A program made the translations under genes and the position numbers. From Streptomyces sp. SID12488 (GTDB lineage Bacteria > Actinomycetota > Actinomycetes > Streptomycetales > Streptomycetaceae), in contig NZ_JAAGLT010000021.1 in assembly GCF_010548275.1 (NCBI RefSeq), positions 62,001-126,000 on the forward strand: 64,000 bases of DNA, read 5' to 3'. Of the stretch, positions 30,077 through 38,125 are shown piece by piece; position 1 is the stretch's first letter, and every line of letters starts with the position of its first letter. The notes beneath the pieces were generated by a model that had not been told where the DNA came from, made no database searches, and saw nothing but the letters and a program-made list of their open reading frames with translations.

Positions 30077-31026
30077 TAGGTTCCCGGTGCGTCGAACAGG
30101 GCGCTGACGGACTCACCGTTGTGAATGCGACGCACGGCCTCGGCGAGAGCCGGCGCGATCGACAACACCCGCAGTTTCTCGGTGCGCTCCTCCTCCGGGA
30201 TCGGCACGGTGTTGGTGCACACGATCTCCAGCACGTCCGGCTGCTCGCTCAGCCGCTTGAGCGCGCCCGCCGCGAACAGCCCGTGGGTGCAGGCGACCCG
30301 GATGGACCTCGGCTCCAACTCCCTTAGTCGTTCGAGGAGTTCGAGGACCGTACTGCCCTTGGCGATCTCGTCGTCCAGCACGATGACGTCCCGCCCGGTG
30401 ACCTTGCCGATCACGGAACTGATACTCACCCGGTCGTCCGCGAACCGCTGCTTGGCCCCGGCGGCCACCTCGGCGCCGATCAGCCGGGCGAAGTGCGCGG
30501 CCTCCTTTGCATTGCCGAGGTCCGGCGACACGACCGTCGTGCGGGACAGGTCGTACTGGCGGAAGTGCTCGGCGAGTTCACGCAGGGCGTGCAGATGGTC
30601 GACGGGGACCGAGAAAAAGCCGTGGACCTGCGGCGAGTGCAGGGTCATCGCGAGGACGCGGTTCGCGCCGGCCGCCACCAGCAGGTCCGCGACCAGGCGT
30701 CCACCGAGGGAGATACGGGGCATGTCCTTCTTGTCCGAGCGGGCGTACGCGTAGTGCGGCATGACGACCGAGATCCGGCCCGCCGACGCCCCGCGCGCCG
30801 CGTCGCACATCATCAGCAGTTCGACGAGGTGTTCCTGGACCGGCGTGACCAGCGGCTGGATCAGGAAGACGTCCCGCTCGCGGCAGTTGGCCTGGAGCTG
30901 GACCTCCAGGCAGTCGTTGGCGAACCGGCTGACCTGGGCGGGCCGCAGGGGCACCCCCAGATGCTCGCAGACCTCGGCGGCCAGTTCGGGATGGGCACTA
31001 CCGCTGAACACGGCGATGTCTCGCAC
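30076..31026 (-). CDS. prs: Ribose-phosphate pyrophosphokinase, divergent paralogue
   Basis: 316 residues; ATG 31026. It has the two-domain PRPP synthetase layout: FSGSAHPELAAEVCEHLGV, FANDCLEVQLQANCRERDVF, VMPHYAYARSDKKD, TLHSPQVHGFF, VVSPDLGNAKEAAHFA and VIVLDDEIAKGSTVLELL. The enzyme makes 5-phosphoribosyl diphosphate from ribose 5-phosphate and ATP for nucleotide, His and Trp synthesis. The PRPP-binding loop reads DDEIAKGST rather than the usual DDMIDTGGT, and ARSDKKDMPRISLGG replaces ARQDRK...EPIS, so this is probably a second copy with altered properties and not the housekeeping enzyme. Confidence 0.92.
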   Translation of the reverse strand: MRDIAVFSGSAHPELAAEVCEHLGVPLRPAQVSRFANDCLEVQLQANCRERDVFLIQPLVTPVQEHLVELLMMCDAARGASAGRISVVMPHYAYARSDKKDMPRISLGGRLVADLLVAAGANRVLAMTLHSPQVHGFFSVPVDHLHALRELAEHFRQYDLSRTTVVSPDLGNAKEAAHFARLIGAEVAAGAKQRFADDRVSISSVIGKVTGRDVIVLDDEIAKGSTVLELLERLRELEPRSIRVACTHGLFAAGALKRLSEQPDVLEIVCTNTVPIPEEERTEKLRVLSIAPALAEAVRRIHNGESVSALFDAPGT

Positions 31027-31177
31027 GATCTGCTCCTAGCATGATCATTCCGGTCGGCCGGTGCCCATGCTACTGACCTTCCCGGTCCGCCACCGGCCGG
31101 GATATTCGGTTGCGGCCGGCCGCCGGGGCCGGGCCATGATGACCACGGCCGAATCTCCCCGACCTCAGGAGCACGGA

Positions 31178-31315
31178 ATGCGCCGTTTCCTCGGAACCCT
31201 CCGCCCATGCCGGAACACCGTTCTCGAGGACTCGACCACCCATGCGCACATTGCGGACCCCGCACATCCCGCACACCCTGAACATCGGCATTCTGGCCCA
31301 CGTCGACGCCGGTAA
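31178..31315 (+). CDS. Possible 45-residue leader ORF overlapping the ribosomal protection gene start
   Basis: ATG 31178 has an ideal AGGAG (31167-31171) with six-base spacing, clearly better than the site in front of the GTPase gene itself at 31242. The ORF begins MRRFLGTLRPCRNTVLED, is His/Pro/Arg-rich toward the end, and stops 74 bases inside the GTPase gene in another frame. A leader peptide fits the attenuation control known for tet(M)-type genes, but start-site misassignment is possible. Confidence 0.35.
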   Translation: MRRFLGTLRPCRNTVLEDSTTHAHIADPAHPAHPEHRHSGPRRRR

Positions 31316-33128
31316 GACCAGTCTCACCGAGCGGCTGCTGTTCGACGCGGGTGCGATCGACCGGCTCGGCAGCGTCGACGCCGGTGACACCCGGACGGAC
31401 GACGGCGCGATCGAGCGGCAGCGCGGGATCACCATCCGCTCGGCGGTGGCCGCGTTCACGGCCGGTGACACCCAGATCAACCTCATCGACACCCCGGGGC
31501 ACTCCGACTTCGTCGCCGAGGTCGAACGCGCCCTGGAGGTCCTGGACGGCGCGGTGCTGCTGCTGTCCGCCGTGGAGGGCGTCCAGGCGCAGACACGCGT
31601 GCTGATGAGGACGCTGCGGCGGCTGCGGCTGCCCACGCTGGTCTTCGTCAACAAGATCGACCGTGCGGGCGCGCGGTCCGAGGCCCTGCTCGCGGACATC
31701 CGCCACCGCCTGACCCCGCACGTCGTCCCCCTCACCGACGTCGACGGCGTGGGCACTCCGGCCGCCCGCACCCGGCCCCGCCCTCTCACGGCCGCGGCCT
31801 CGGCGGAGGCGATCGCCGAGGTCGACTTGGGCGTTCTCGCAGCGCTCGTGGACGGTCCCTCGCCGACCCCGGCCGAGCTGGACAAGGCCCTGGCCGCCCG
31901 CACGGCCGACGGCTCGCTCCACCCCCTCCTCTTCGGCTCCGCGCTGGGCGGCCAGGGCGTACCCGAACTCGTCGACGCCCTGACCCGACTGATCCCCCGG
32001 CCCGCCCCGACCGGCGCGGACGAGGCCCCACGCGGCACTGTGTTCGCCGTACGCCCCGCGCCGGACGGCGGGCGGACGGCGTATCTGCGGCTGTACGAGG
32101 GTGAAGTGACGGAACGTCAGCGGCTGATGTTCCTGCGGCGCGAGGCCGATGGCCGGACCAGCGAGGTCCACGGCCGGGTCACCGGTCTTGAGGTGATCGG
32201 CCGCCGGGGCCCGCTCACCGCCGGGAACATCGCCGCCCTGACCGGTCTCGGCGCGGTCCGGGTCGGCGACCGTCTCGGCGAACTCACCGCCCGAGCAACA
32301 CAGTTCGCGCCCCCGACCCTGGAGACCCTGGTCCGGGCCCGCCGCCCGGAGCAGTCGGCGCGCCTTCGCTCGGCCCTGCTGACCCTGGCCGACCAGGACC
32401 CGCTGACCCACGCCCAACCCGCGGCCGACGGAAGCACCGCGCTGTTGCTCTACGGCGAGGTGCAGAAGGAGGTCCTCGCCGCCACCCTCGCCCAGGACTT
32501 CGGCGTCGACGCCGAGTTCGAGCCGAGCCGCGTCCGGTTCCTGGAGCGGCCCGCGGGCACCGGAGAGGCGTCCGAGGAGAATCCATGGCTCGACCGCGCC
32601 CGCTGCTTCGCGACCGTCGGGCTGCGGGTCGAGCCGGGGGCTCTCGGCTCGGGCGCGGTGTTCACGCACGAGACCGAACTCGGCGCGCTCCCCCGCGCGT
32701 TCCACCAGGCGATCGAGGACTCCGTCCACGCCGGTCTACTGGCCGGCCCGCACGAGTGGCCGGTCACCGACTGCCGGGTCGTCCTCGTCCGCTCGGGGTT
32801 CGTCGGGCCGCTCAGCACCGCCGGGGACTTCCGGGCGCTCACGCCGGTGGTACTGCGCCGCGCCCTGCAGCGGGCCGGGACGCGGGTGTACGAGCCCTAC
32901 CACGCCTTCGAGTTGGAGATCCCGTCGAGCGCGCTGGCGCCGGTTACCGGTCTGCTCGCGTCCCTCGGCGCGGAGTTCGGCCGGACCACGGGCGGCAGCG
33001 CCGTCTGGCACCTCACAGGTGAACTGGCCGCGCGGCGGGTACGCGAGGCCGAACTGCGGTTGCCGGGGCTCACGCACGGTGAAGGGGTGTGGTGGTCGCG
33101 CGGGTCGGGCGACCGCGCGCTCCGGTAG
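31242..33128 (+). CDS. TetM/OtrA-like ribosomal protection GTPase (EF-G paralogue)
   Basis: 628 residues, the length of TetM-class proteins (about 640). G1 is AHVDAGKTSLTERLL (about 19), switch I region QRGITIRSA, G3 is DTPGHSDFVAEVERAL (about 83) and G4 is FVNKIDRAG (about 136). EF-G-like domains II-V follow, with QLxx-type C-terminal elements (VTDCRVVLVRSGF, YEPYHAFELEIP, GEGVWWSRG). The short length and sequence place it with tetracycline ribosomal protection proteins such as OtrA/TetM, which displace tetracycline from the A site by GTP hydrolysis. In Streptomyces such genes may give intrinsic or self resistance; no tetracycline cluster is nearby, so another translation stress role is possible. 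Confidence 0.9.
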   Translation: MRTLRTPHIPHTLNIGILAHVDAGKTSLTERLLFDAGAIDRLGSVDAGDTRTDDGAIERQRGITIRSAVAAFTAGDTQINLIDTPGHSDFVAEVERALEVLDGAVLLLSAVEGVQAQTRVLMRTLRRLRLPTLVFVNKIDRAGARSEALLADIRHRLTPHVVPLTDVDGVGTPAARTRPRPLTAAASAEAIAEVDLGVLAALVDGPSPTPAELDKALAARTADGSLHPLLFGSALGGQGVPELVDALTRLIPRPAPTGADEAPRGTVFAVRPAPDGGRTAYLRLYEGEVTERQRLMFLRREADGRTSEVHGRVTGLEVIGRRGPLTAGNIAALTGLGAVRVGDRLGELTARATQFAPPTLETLVRARRPEQSARLRSALLTLADQDPLTHAQPAADGSTALLLYGEVQKEVLAATLAQDFGVDAEFEPSRVRFLERPAGTGEASEENPWLDRARCFATVGLRVEPGALGSGAVFTHETELGALPRAFHQAIEDSVHAGLLAGPHEWPVTDCRVVLVRSGFVGPLSTAGDFRALTPVVLRRALQRAGTRVYEPYHAFELEIPSSALAPVTGLLASLGAEFGRTTGGSAVWHLTGELAARRVREAELRLPGLTHGEGVWWSRGSGDRALR

Positions 33129-33227
33129 CCGCCCGCCTCTCTATTGTTGCGATACGTCAACAGAACGGTCTGGCAAGGCCTTTGGCGGGCATGCGGTCCA
33201 GTACGTAGAAGAAGGAGGTCCGTCGCC

Positions 33228-33887
33228 ATGACGACGCCCATCAAGGCCGTGCGACGCATGCCCCTCTGGGCCAAGGTGCTCAGTGGCGTGGTGCTGGTGT
33301 TCGCGCTGCTGCTGGCCGGGCTCCGGCTGGCGGTGCTGCCGGGGCTGGGGGACATCTTCGGCGAGGAGACGCACGACCGGTCAGGACCCGCGCTCCTCGA
33401 ATCCATCCAGGACATGAGCCGTTACGAAGCGGCGTCCGGCAACTTCCAGATCGTGGTGGACCTGGAGAAGGACACCAAGTACCTGCCCGACGCGATCAAG
33501 GGCACCCGGGTTCTCTATGTGGGTGCCGGCACGGTCGACGCCTATGTCGACCTCGGCAAGCTCGCGAAGAACGACGTGACGGTCAACAAGGACCGCACGT
33601 CCGCGACGCTCCGGCTGCCGCACGCGGCACTCGGCAAGCCCGCGCTGGACCCCGACCGCTCCTATGCGGTCTCCAAGCAGCGCGGCATCTTCGACCGGAT
33701 CACCGATCTCTTCTCCGACAACCCGAACGACGAACAGGCCGTCCAGAAGCTGGCGGCCAAGCACATCGGCGACGCGGCGAAGGAGAGCGAACTCACCGTG
33801 CGTGCCGAACAGAACACGACCAGCATGCTCAAGGGCCTGCTCGGCTCCCTCGGCTTCACGGACGTGAAGGTGACGTACGGGACCTGA
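33228..33887 (+). CDS. DUF4230 membrane-anchored protein
   Basis: 219 residues; ATG 33228 with a strong AAGGAGG upstream. A single N-terminal membrane helix (LWAKVLSGVVLVFALLLAGL) is followed by an extracytoplasmic domain: LLESIQDMSRYEAASGNFQI, VVDLEKDTKYLPDAIKGTRV, SATLRLPHAALGKPALDPDR. These are the family marks of DUF4230, whose function is not known. The gene ends at a perfect hairpin (33894-33929). Confidence 0.9.
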   Translation: MTTPIKAVRRMPLWAKVLSGVVLVFALLLAGLRLAVLPGLGDIFGEETHDRSGPALLESIQDMSRYEAASGNFQIVVDLEKDTKYLPDAIKGTRVLYVGAGTVDAYVDLGKLAKNDVTVNKDRTSATLRLPHAALGKPALDPDRSYAVSKQRGIFDRITDLFSDNPNDEQAVQKLAAKHIGDAAKESELTVRAEQNTTSMLKGLLGSLGFTDVKVTYGT

Positions 33888-33893
33888 GGGAAG

Positions 33894-33929
33894 CCGGCCT
33901 GCCCGGATCCTGGGATCCGGGCAGGCCGG
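33894..33929 (+). terminator. Strong hairpin terminator after the DUF4230 gene
   Basis: A perfect 17-bp inverted repeat: CCGGCCTGCCCGGATCC (33894-33910) and its reverse complement (33913-33929), separated by only TG. There is no T-tract. It lies seven bases after the DUF4230 stop and would end transcription or protect the mRNA 3' end. Confidence 0.75.
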
Positions 33930-33999
33930 AGCGGCATTCTCGGCCTGTTCGGGGGTAGCTGCCGTTGCACGGGGACCAGTTGAAGACCGGAGGACGTTG

Positions 34000-34686
34000 A
34001 TGGCCCGATCAGCTCCGCGCACCCTCGCCGCGCGCCTGCGCCCGGCGAAGGCGGAGAGCAAGCCGCCCAAGATCCCACCGAAGTCCGCACCGGAGTCGCA
34101 GCCGAAGTCCACACCCAAGTCGTCGAAGGTGTCGTCGGGGTTCTCGTCGAGGTTCTCGTCGAAGATCCGGAGGGCCCCGAAGGCCGCCCCGGAGCCGCCG
34201 CCCGAGCCGGCTCCGCCGAAGCGTCGGCCGTTCGCCTTCCTGGCCCGGGTGCTGACGGTTCTGTGTGCCTTCGTGTTCATGGTGGCGTTCGCCGTGATCC
34301 TGGCCCGGCTGACCCTGGAGCCGTCTCCGGCGTCCGTGGCGCTGACCCACACCAACTTCCATCCGGGCCGCTCGCTGCGCGCCTACCTCGACCAGCCCGA
34401 AATGCGGGACGCCATCCGGCAGATCGGCGGAAACCTGCTGCTCGGCGTCCCCTTCGGCATTCTGATGCCCGTCATCGCGCCCCGGACACGGGGAGTTCTG
34501 CGGGTGGTGTTCCTGACCGCGTTCGTCATGCTCATGGTCGAGGTGGCCCAGGGCGCGCTGATCACCGGCCGCGCCTTCGACGTCGACGACGTCATCCTCA
34601 ACACCACGGGTGCGCTGATCGGTTACCTGCTCATCGGCCGTCGGCTCAGCCGCGCGGTGCACGCACCCAAGCAGCGGCGGGCGTAG
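34000..34686 (+). CDS. VanZ family membrane protein with a long charged N-terminus
   Basis: 228 residues; ATG 34000 with GGAGGA upstream. The first ~80 residues are an unusual Lys/Pro/Ser-rich low-complexity tail (repeats such as PKSAPESQPKSTPKSSK), then an aromatic/basic turn (KRRPFAFLARV) and three to four membrane helices. The conserved VanZ core is NLLLGVPFGILMPVIAP, VEVAQGALITGRAFDVDD and VILNTTGALIGYLL. VanZ of Tn1546 gives low-level teicoplanin resistance; most chromosomal VanZ-like proteins have no assigned role. Confidence 0.9.
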   Translation: MARSAPRTLAARLRPAKAESKPPKIPPKSAPESQPKSTPKSSKVSSGFSSRFSSKIRRAPKAAPEPPPEPAPPKRRPFAFLARVLTVLCAFVFMVAFAVILARLTLEPSPASVALTHTNFHPGRSLRAYLDQPEMRDAIRQIGGNLLLGVPFGILMPVIAPRTRGVLRVVFLTAFVMLMVEVAQGALITGRAFDVDDVILNTTGALIGYLLIGRRLSRAVHAPKQRRA

Positions 34687-34716
34687 CCCGGAGGTGAGTC
34701 GGCCCGCCGGGGCCGG

Positions 34717-34956
34717 CTACCTCGACCTCGTCCAGGTGAGCTTGTCGCCGCCGACCCAGCGGACCGCGTCAGGATCGTCGAGATCATGAACCGTGATGCC
34801 GGCCGAGGCGGCGACCCTCAGCACATCGGTGAGCGTCCGTGCCGCTCCGGCCACCTCACCGTCGATCTCCACGATCCGGAACGGCGGGACGCCCGGCTGC
34901 ACCCCGAGCACCATGATCCGCGGATGGGCGATGTAGGGGCTCGCTATTTCGGTCAT
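34717..34956 (-). CDS. Small conserved hypothetical protein
   Basis: 79 residues; ATG 34956. The product begins MTEIASPYIAHPRIMVLGVQ and has no membrane segment or signal. The mixed alpha/beta pattern (RIVEIDGEVAGAARTLTDVL, AASAGITVHDLDDPDAV) with codon usage typical of real genes supports coding. I do not recognise a named family. It is flanked by VanZ and PHP genes on the other strand. Confidence 0.65.
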   Translation of the reverse strand: MTEIASPYIAHPRIMVLGVQPGVPPFRIVEIDGEVAGAARTLTDVLRVAASAGITVHDLDDPDAVRWVGGDKLTWTRSR

Positions 34957-35085
34957 GCATCGAGCGTAGAGCGAATCCGGCCATCATGTACCGGCCACGG
35001 ACGGTTCCGGAACGGTCACCTCCGCCCCTCCGTGGTGCGGATCCGCCGAGCCCGCGCGACGCTGGAGGCGGAGGTGACGACGGTC

Positions 35086-36204
35086 ATGGCGATGGATCCC
35101 GTCGAGGCGCTGGACCGGATCGCCTTCCTGCTGGAGCGCTCCCTGGCGCCGACGTATCGTGTACGCGCGTTCCGTACCGCGATCGACGTGCTGGCGACGC
35201 TGCCCCCGGACGAGATACGGCAGCGGGCCGACACCGGCACGCTGGAGTCGCTCAAGGGCATCGGCCCGAAGACCGCACAGGTGGTGCGGGAGGCGCTGGC
35301 CGGGCAGGTGCCCGGGTACCTGGAGAAGCTGGAGCGCGAGCAGGGGGTGACCCCGCCGCTCCGGGACGGGGAGCGGCTGCGGGCCCTGCTGCGCGGGGAC
35401 TGTCATCTGCACTCCGACTGGTCGGACGGCGGCAGCCCGGTCGAGGAGATGGGCCGCACTGCTGCGCGGCTCGGGCATGAGTGGGCCGTGCTCACCGATC
35501 ACTCACCGCGTCTCACGGTGGCACACGGCCTGTCCGCCGAGCGGTTGCGCGAACAGTTGGCCCTGGTCGGGGAACTCAACGCGACCTGGGCGCCGTTCCG
35601 GCTGCTCACCGGTATCGAGTGCGACATTCTCGACGACGGCTGCCTGGACCAGGACCCGGAGCTCCTGGACCTGCTGGACGTCGTGGTGGTGTCCGTGCAC
35701 TCCAAGCTGCGCATGGACGCACGCGCGATGACCCGCCGGATGGTGGCCGCCGTACGCGATCCGCACTCGGACGTGCTCGGGCACTGCACCGGGCGGCTGC
35801 TCGCCGGCCCGGAGCCCCGGGGTGGCGGTGGCGGGCGGGGCGAGCGGGGCGGGGGGCGCGAGCGGCCCGAGTCGGAGTTCGACGCGGACGCGGTGTTCGC
35901 CGCCTGCGCCGAGACGGGCACGGCCGTGGAGATCAACAGCCGGCCCGAGCGGCTCGACCCGCCGCGCCGACTGCTGCGGCAGGCCGTGGCGGCGGGTGTG
36001 CTGTTCTCCATCGACACCGACGCGCACGCGCCCGGCCAGCTGGACTGGCAGATCCACGGCTGCGCCCGCGCCGAGGAGTGCGGCGTACCGGCCGAGCGGG
36101 TGGTCACGACCTGGCCGGTGGACGACCTGCTGGCCTGGACCCGGGAGCGCAGACTGCCGCCGGACCTCGGGAAGGGCCCCGGGGAGGGCGGCGGCACGGC
36201 TTGA
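35086..36204 (+). CDS. PHP-domain metal-dependent phosphoesterase with helix-hairpin-helix N-terminus (PolX C-half-like)
   Basis: 372 residues. ATG 35086 is chosen for the long GGAGGTGA site 8 bp upstream (35070-35077). The N-terminus resembles the 8-kDa/HhH region of family X DNA polymerases (EALDRIAFLLERSLAPTYRV, ESLKGIGPKTAQVVREALAG). The PHP domain follows with metal ligands GDCHLHSDWSDGG, VLTDHSPRL, GIECDILDDG, VVVSVHSKL, GHCTGRLL and SIDTDAHAPGQ. The polymerase palm is missing, so it is probably a stand-alone HhH-PHP nuclease or phosphatase in DNA repair. A Gly/Arg/Glu-rich insert (about residues 243-263) interrupts the PHP domain after the GHCTGR motif. Confidence 0.88.
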   Translation: MAMDPVEALDRIAFLLERSLAPTYRVRAFRTAIDVLATLPPDEIRQRADTGTLESLKGIGPKTAQVVREALAGQVPGYLEKLEREQGVTPPLRDGERLRALLRGDCHLHSDWSDGGSPVEEMGRTAARLGHEWAVLTDHSPRLTVAHGLSAERLREQLALVGELNATWAPFRLLTGIECDILDDGCLDQDPELLDLLDVVVVSVHSKLRMDARAMTRRMVAAVRDPHSDVLGHCTGRLLAGPEPRGGGGGRGERGGGRERPESEFDADAVFAACAETGTAVEINSRPERLDPPRRLLRQAVAAGVLFSIDTDAHAPGQLDWQIHGCARAEECGVPAERVVTTWPVDDLLAWTRERRLPPDLGKGPGEGGGTA

Positions 36205-36238
36205 CTTCGTGCGCACTCCAATTCGTAGCGTGCCGTGC
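36201..36238 (+). promoter_or_regulatory. Promoter for a probably leaderless SDR mRNA
   Basis: TTGACT (36201-36206) and TAGCGT (36226-36231; TANNNT type) are 19 bp apart, placing the transcription start at or next to ATG 36239. No ribosome site precedes the ATG. Leaderless transcripts are common in Streptomyces. Confidence 0.45.
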
Positions 36239-37201
36239 ATGACCACCACACAGCACAGGGTCGGCTCGGGCTTCGACGCCCGGAGCACCGCCGACGACGT
36301 CCTCGCGGGCGTCGACCTCTCCGGGCAGCTCGCGCTCGTCACGGGCGGCTACTCGGGTCTCGGCCTGGAGACGACGCGCGCTCTCACCAGGGCGGGCGCC
36401 CGGGTCGTCGTTCCCGCCCGCCGCCCGGAGACCGCCCGGGACGCGCTGGCCGGCGTCGAGGGCGTCGAGGTGGACGCGCTCGACCTCGGCGACCTGGAGA
36501 GCGTGCGCACCTTCGCCGACCGCTTCCTCGCCTCCGGGCGCACCCTCGACCTCGTGATCGACAACGCCGGGATCATGGCCTGCCCCGAGACCCGGGTCGG
36601 GCCGGGCTGGGAGGCCCAGTTCGCGACGAACCATCTCGGCCACTTCGCGCTCGTCAACCGGCTGTGGCCGGCCATCGAACCCGGCGGCGCACGCGTCGTC
36701 TCGGTCTCCTCGCGCGGCCACCACTTCTCCGGCATCCGCTGGGACGACCTGCACTGGCAACGCGGCTACGACAAGTGGGAGGCGTACGGCCAGGCCAAGA
36801 CGGCGAACGTCCTGTTCGCCGTCCACCTGGACAGGCTCGGCCGCGACAAGGGTGTACGGGCCTTCTCGCTCCACCCCGGCGCCATCTTCACCCCGCTGCA
36901 GCGTCACATCCCGATCGCCGAGCAGATCGAGCGCGGTTGGCGGGACGCCGAGGGCAACCTGGCCGACCTGGCGGGCGTCAAGACACCCGAGCAGGGTGCG
37001 GCCACGCAGGTCTGGGCCGCGACCTCCCCGCAGCTGGCCGGAACGGGCGGTGTCTACTGCGAAGACTGCGACATCGCCGAGCCCGCAACGCCGGGCGACC
37101 AGAGCAGCGGCGTACGGGACTACGCGGTCGACACCGAGCAGGCGGCGCGGCTGTGGGAGCTGTCGGCGCGTCTGACCGGCGTCGACGCGTTCGCGGTCTA
37201 G
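36239..37201 (+). CDS. Short-chain dehydrogenase/reductase
   Basis: 320 residues; ATG 36239. It has the SDR Rossmann motif ALVTGGYSGLGLETTRAL, the LDLVIDNAGIM motif, the catalytic Ser (VVSVSSRGHH) and YxxxK (EAYGQAKTANVLF). Its length and the WEAQFATNHLGHFAL segment place it with the retinol-dehydrogenase/oxidoreductase-like SDRs common in actinobacteria. Substrate unknown. It follows the PHP gene by 34 bp but appears to have its own promoter giving a leaderless mRNA. A tandem repeat tract follows its stop. Confidence 0.93.
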   Translation: MTTTQHRVGSGFDARSTADDVLAGVDLSGQLALVTGGYSGLGLETTRALTRAGARVVVPARRPETARDALAGVEGVEVDALDLGDLESVRTFADRFLASGRTLDLVIDNAGIMACPETRVGPGWEAQFATNHLGHFALVNRLWPAIEPGGARVVSVSSRGHHFSGIRWDDLHWQRGYDKWEAYGQAKTANVLFAVHLDRLGRDKGVRAFSLHPGAIFTPLQRHIPIAEQIERGWRDAEGNLADLAGVKTPEQGAATQVWAATSPQLAGTGGVYCEDCDIAEPATPGDQSSGVRDYAVDTEQAARLWELSARLTGVDAFAV

Positions 37202-37424
37202 CCACTGATCCGCTCGGCCACTCGGCCACTCGGCCACCGGACCACCGGGCCATTCGGCCACCGGGCCATTCGGCCACCGAGTCACCGAGTCACCGAGTCA
37301 CCGAGTCACCGAGTCACCGAGTCACCGAGTCACCGAGTCACCGAGTCACCGAGTCACCGAGTCACCGAGTCACCGAGTCGATGGTCCACCAGGCCACCGA
37401 TCCGCCGGACCACCGGACCACCGA
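37202..37424. repeat. Tandem repeat tract: 13 exact copies of ACCGAGTC after degenerate GGCCAC repeats
   Basis: From 37276 to 37379 the unit ACCGAGTC is repeated 13 times without a mismatch (104 bp). It is preceded by degenerate units such as GGCCACTC, GGCCACCGG and GCCATTCGGCCACCGG (37216-37275) and followed by related GCCACCGATCC/GGACCACC units to about 37425. The tract sits between the convergent SDR and VanX-like genes. The unit length is not a multiple of three and no ribosome site is present, so it is non-coding. Confidence 0.9.
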
Positions 37425-38087
37425 TCAGGAGGAGCCCGCGTCGAGTTCCGCGGAGCCGTACAGCGCGGCCGGGGCTCCGGTCGTCAGGGCCCAGTACGGG
37501 TCGCCGTAGGACCAGTGCCACCACTCCGTGGGGTAGTTGACGAGTCCGGCCTCGCTCAGGGCCTTGCCCAGGAACTCCCGGTGGGCGCGGGCCTCGACGC
37601 CGATGTTGTCGGCGTGGGTGTAGCAGGCGCCCGCGCTGTCCTCGGGGTTCGCGTTCATGGCGGTGCCCAGGTCGAGTTCGTTGCCGTCGGCGTCGGCGAG
37701 GGTCAGGTCGACGGCGGCGCCCGCGCTGTGCGGAGCGATCTCGGGCGGGGAGACATAGCGGCTGGCGGCGGCGCGGAGCCGGTCGTCGGGCCAGTCCGGG
37801 TGCTGGGCGCGCAGTTCGGCGGAGTACCCCTCGAAATAGTGGCGTTGCAGAGCGGGCGGGCGGTAGCCCTCGACGAACAGCAGCCGTACGCCGTCGGGGA
37901 GCAGTTTCTGCGCGTCGAGCAGCCGGTCGAGGACGCTCTGCCGCAACCGGAACTGGGCGCCGCCGGACTCCCGTTGCTTCCGGTCGTCGGTGAGCAGAGC
38001 GCCTCGCACGTCCACCAGACGCTCCCCGCGCTCCTCGACCGGCACGGCGGCCACCTTGGCGTCGGACATCAGGATGATCTCACTCAT
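37425..38087 (-). CDS. VanX-like D-alanyl-D-alanine dipeptidase (M15 family)
   Basis: 220 residues; ATG 38087. M15D signatures are clear: LFVEGYRPPALQRHYFEGYS, zinc ligands in APHSAGAAVDLTLAD (His and Asp), and the catalytic Glu plus third ligand in YPTEWWHWSYGD. VanX cleaves D-Ala-D-Ala in glycopeptide resistance. Chromosomal homologues in Streptomyces may instead recycle cell-wall dipeptide or take part in peptidoglycan remodelling. There is no vanHA nearby, so resistance is unlikely to be its role. No signal peptide, hence cytosolic. Confidence 0.92.
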   Translation of the reverse strand: MSEIILMSDAKVAAVPVEERGERLVDVRGALLTDDRKQRESGGAQFRLRQSVLDRLLDAQKLLPDGVRLLFVEGYRPPALQRHYFEGYSAELRAQHPDWPDDRLRAAASRYVSPPEIAPHSAGAAVDLTLADADGNELDLGTAMNANPEDSAGACYTHADNIGVEARAHREFLGKALSEAGLVNYPTEWWHWSYGDPYWALTTGAPAALYGSAELDAGSS

Positions 38088-38125
38088 GGCACGATCATCT
38101 CCCGCTCCCCGCCGACAGTGATCGC

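Noticed and set aside
31242..33128. Housekeeping EF-G (fusA)
   Set aside because: At 628 residues it is about 70 shorter than EF-G and resembles TetM/OtrA-type ribosomal protection proteins; it is also not near rps/tuf operons.
37276..37379. CRISPR-like array
   Set aside because: Units are 8 bp, directly adjacent with no spacers, and no cas genes are present; it is a simple tandem repeat.
37202..37509. Coding extension through the tandem repeat (SHRVTESPSHRVTES-type peptide)
   Set aside because: An 8-bp unit read in triplets always gives a 24-bp coding period; there is no start or ribosome site, and the frame runs into the VanX-like gene antisense.
37425..38087. Part of a vancomycin resistance cluster together with VanZ-like gene at 34.0 kb
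   Set aside because: No vanH, vanA or vanRS genes are present, and the two genes are on different strands with unrelated genes between them.
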